DNA from: Bradyrhizobium sp.
GTDB taxonomy: Bacteria; Pseudomonadota; Alphaproteobacteria; Rhizobiales; Xanthobacteraceae
Assembly (NCBI RefSeq): GCF_027451485.1
Contig: NZ_DAIDJE010000053.1
Location: 1-52,135, forward strand
Reading direction: 5' to 3'
Length of the DNA: 52,135 bases
The notes under the pieces were generated by a model. That model was not told the origin of the DNA, made no database searches, and worked only from the letters and a program-made list of their open reading frames with translations. Position 1 is the stretch's first letter. The number at the start of each line of letters is the position of its first letter. Of this stretch, positions 51,443 through 52,135 are shown in pieces. A program made the position numbers and the translations under genes.

Positions 51443-52135
51443 TCAGCTTGCCCGCGCCGCCCGCCTCAGCGATTGCGGCGGCTGTCCGAAGGCGCGGATG
51501 AAGGCGCGGCGCATCCGTTCGGGATCGCGAAAGCCGGTCGAATGCGCCACGCGCTCGATCGCCTCGCTTGAAGATTGCACCTGTTGGCGCGCCACTTCCA
51601 GCCGCAACCGCTCCACCGCCTTGAACGGCGTGGTGCCGGTTTCGGCGACAAACGCGCGCGTGAAATGCCGGGAGCTCATCCCGGCCTTCTCGGCCAGATG
51701 TTCGACCGTCAGCGGAGCATCGAGGTTTTCCCGTGCCCAGGTCAGGAGCGACGCGAAGCGGCCGGTCGGCGCCTTTAGCTCGAGCAGCGAGGAGAACTGC
51801 GATTGGCCGCCGCTGCGCCGCGCGTAGACTACAAGCTGCCGCGCCGTCTGCCGCGAAACCTCCTCACCGAAATCCTCGGCAACCATCGCCAGCGCCAGGT
51901 CAATGCCGGCGCTGATGCCCGCGGACGTCCAGATATCGCCGTCGCGCACGAAGATGCGATCGGATTCCAGCTTCACCTTTGGATAGGTGGCGAGAAAATG
52001 CCGGGTGCGCCGCCAGTGGGTGGTGGCGCGGCGTCCGTCCAGCAGGCCCGCTTCCGCAATGACGTAAGCACCCGAACAGACGCTGGCGATCCGAACGCCG
52101 CGCTTGGCTGCCGTACGCACAAACGCCAGATACCG
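51443..52135 (-). CDS. GlxA-family AraC transcriptional regulator, 3' part
   Basis: The C-terminal 230 residues of a regulator that continues past the right edge (the frame is open at 52135; the GTG at 52120 is internal). The visible N-terminal part is the end of a DJ-1/PfpI-like domain (ASVCSGAYVIAEAGLLDGR and TTHW, with the typical nucleophile-elbow cysteine). The C-terminal ~100 residues are an AraC double helix-turn-helix (LTVEHLAEKAGMSSRHFTRAF; STGFRDPERMRRAFIRAFG). It likely senses a metabolite and controls adjacent genes; it is 27 bases upstream of the methyltransferase-like gene start. Confidence 0.9.
   Translation of the reverse strand, partial: RYLAFVRTAAKRGVRIASVCSGAYVIAEAGLLDGRRATTHWRRTRHFLATYPKVKLESDRIFVRDGDIWTSAGISAGIDLALAMVAEDFGEEVSRQTARQLVVYARRSGGQSQFSSLLELKAPTGRFASLLTWARENLDAPLTVEHLAEKAGMSSRHFTRAFVAETGTTPFKAVERLRLEVARQQVQSSSEAIERVAHSTGFRDPERMRRAFIRAFGQPPQSLRRAARAS

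Noticed and set aside
50684..51571. 295-codon plus-strand frame across the methyltransferase-like gene
   Set aside because: Highly polar, Arg/His/Asp-rich, crosses two minus-strand genes with clear motifs and ribosome-binding sites.
1..52135. tRNA, rRNA, rnpB, tmRNA, CRISPR array, insertion sequence or prophage
   Set aside because: I looked in all gaps for conserved motifs, arrays of spaced repeats, transposase or integrase frames and saw none.

Overview
The window reads as an ordinary chromosomal stretch of an alphaproteobacterium of the Bradyrhizobium/Rhodopseudomonas group. The basis is the GC-rich codon use, the protein families present (DUF1236, DUF2155, an RNase E with a large insert in its S1 domain and a C-terminal GWW tail), the accB-accC-aat neighbourhood, and an intergenic repeat at 33458-33557 of a kind I recognise from Bradyrhizobium chromosomes. 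I see no tRNA, rRNA, CRISPR array, transposase, integrase or phage gene. Genes are tightly packed on both strands.

Layout. 1-156: 5' end of a FAD-dependent oxidoreductase (minus, runs off the left edge). 718-3833: RhlE-type DEAD-box helicase, a diguanylate cyclase and a TfoX-like protein with a basic tail. 3951-10942: a minus-strand Fe-S assembly operon, iscS-like, sufB, sufC, sufD, sufS, a SufT/MIP18-like gene and sufA; the sufD/sufS and sufS/sufT pairs overlap by ATGA. It is divergent from an alpha/beta hydrolase, and a palindrome lies between them. 11921-16277: DUF1697 protein, anmK, tyrS and an MFS transporter. 16292-22586: a large AsmA/YhdP-like envelope protein, a single-cysteine peroxiredoxin with a histone-H1-like N-terminus and an M23 peptidase. 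22759-28042: prfB with its programmed +1 frameshift, a class A penicillin-binding protein and an AMIN-domain amidase. 28043-31793: a roughly 700-nt leader region and rne. 31967-34755: dctA and a class I aminotransferase. 34857-38138: M48 metalloprotease with TPR-like tail, DsbA-like thiol protein and a DUF1236 protein. 38401-44786: aroQ, accB, accC, a three-gene phosphorelay with ATGA overlaps, and aat. 44793-50619: DUF2155 protein, HSL-type hydrolase, TPR/glycosyltransferase-9-like protein, queH and a Ni/Co transporter. 50654-52135: a 44-residue membrane peptide, an isoprenylcysteine-methyltransferase-like protein and the 3' part of a GlxA/AraC regulator.

Most genes are core functions: Fe-S biogenesis, cell-wall synthesis and recycling, RNA turnover, translation, fatty-acid initiation and tRNA modification. 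The less ordinary material is small-scale. Two copies of a ~155-bp intergenic element each form two hairpins whose arms differ by compensating base changes. A palindrome overlaps a promoter between the suf operon and its divergent neighbour. RNase E carries a strikingly histidine-rich insert. Two unrelated small enzymes or regulators carry H1-like basic tails. A complete signalling module sits between accC and aat. I did not find a clear new multi-gene system; the two-hairpin repeat and the signalling module are the best candidates for follow-up.
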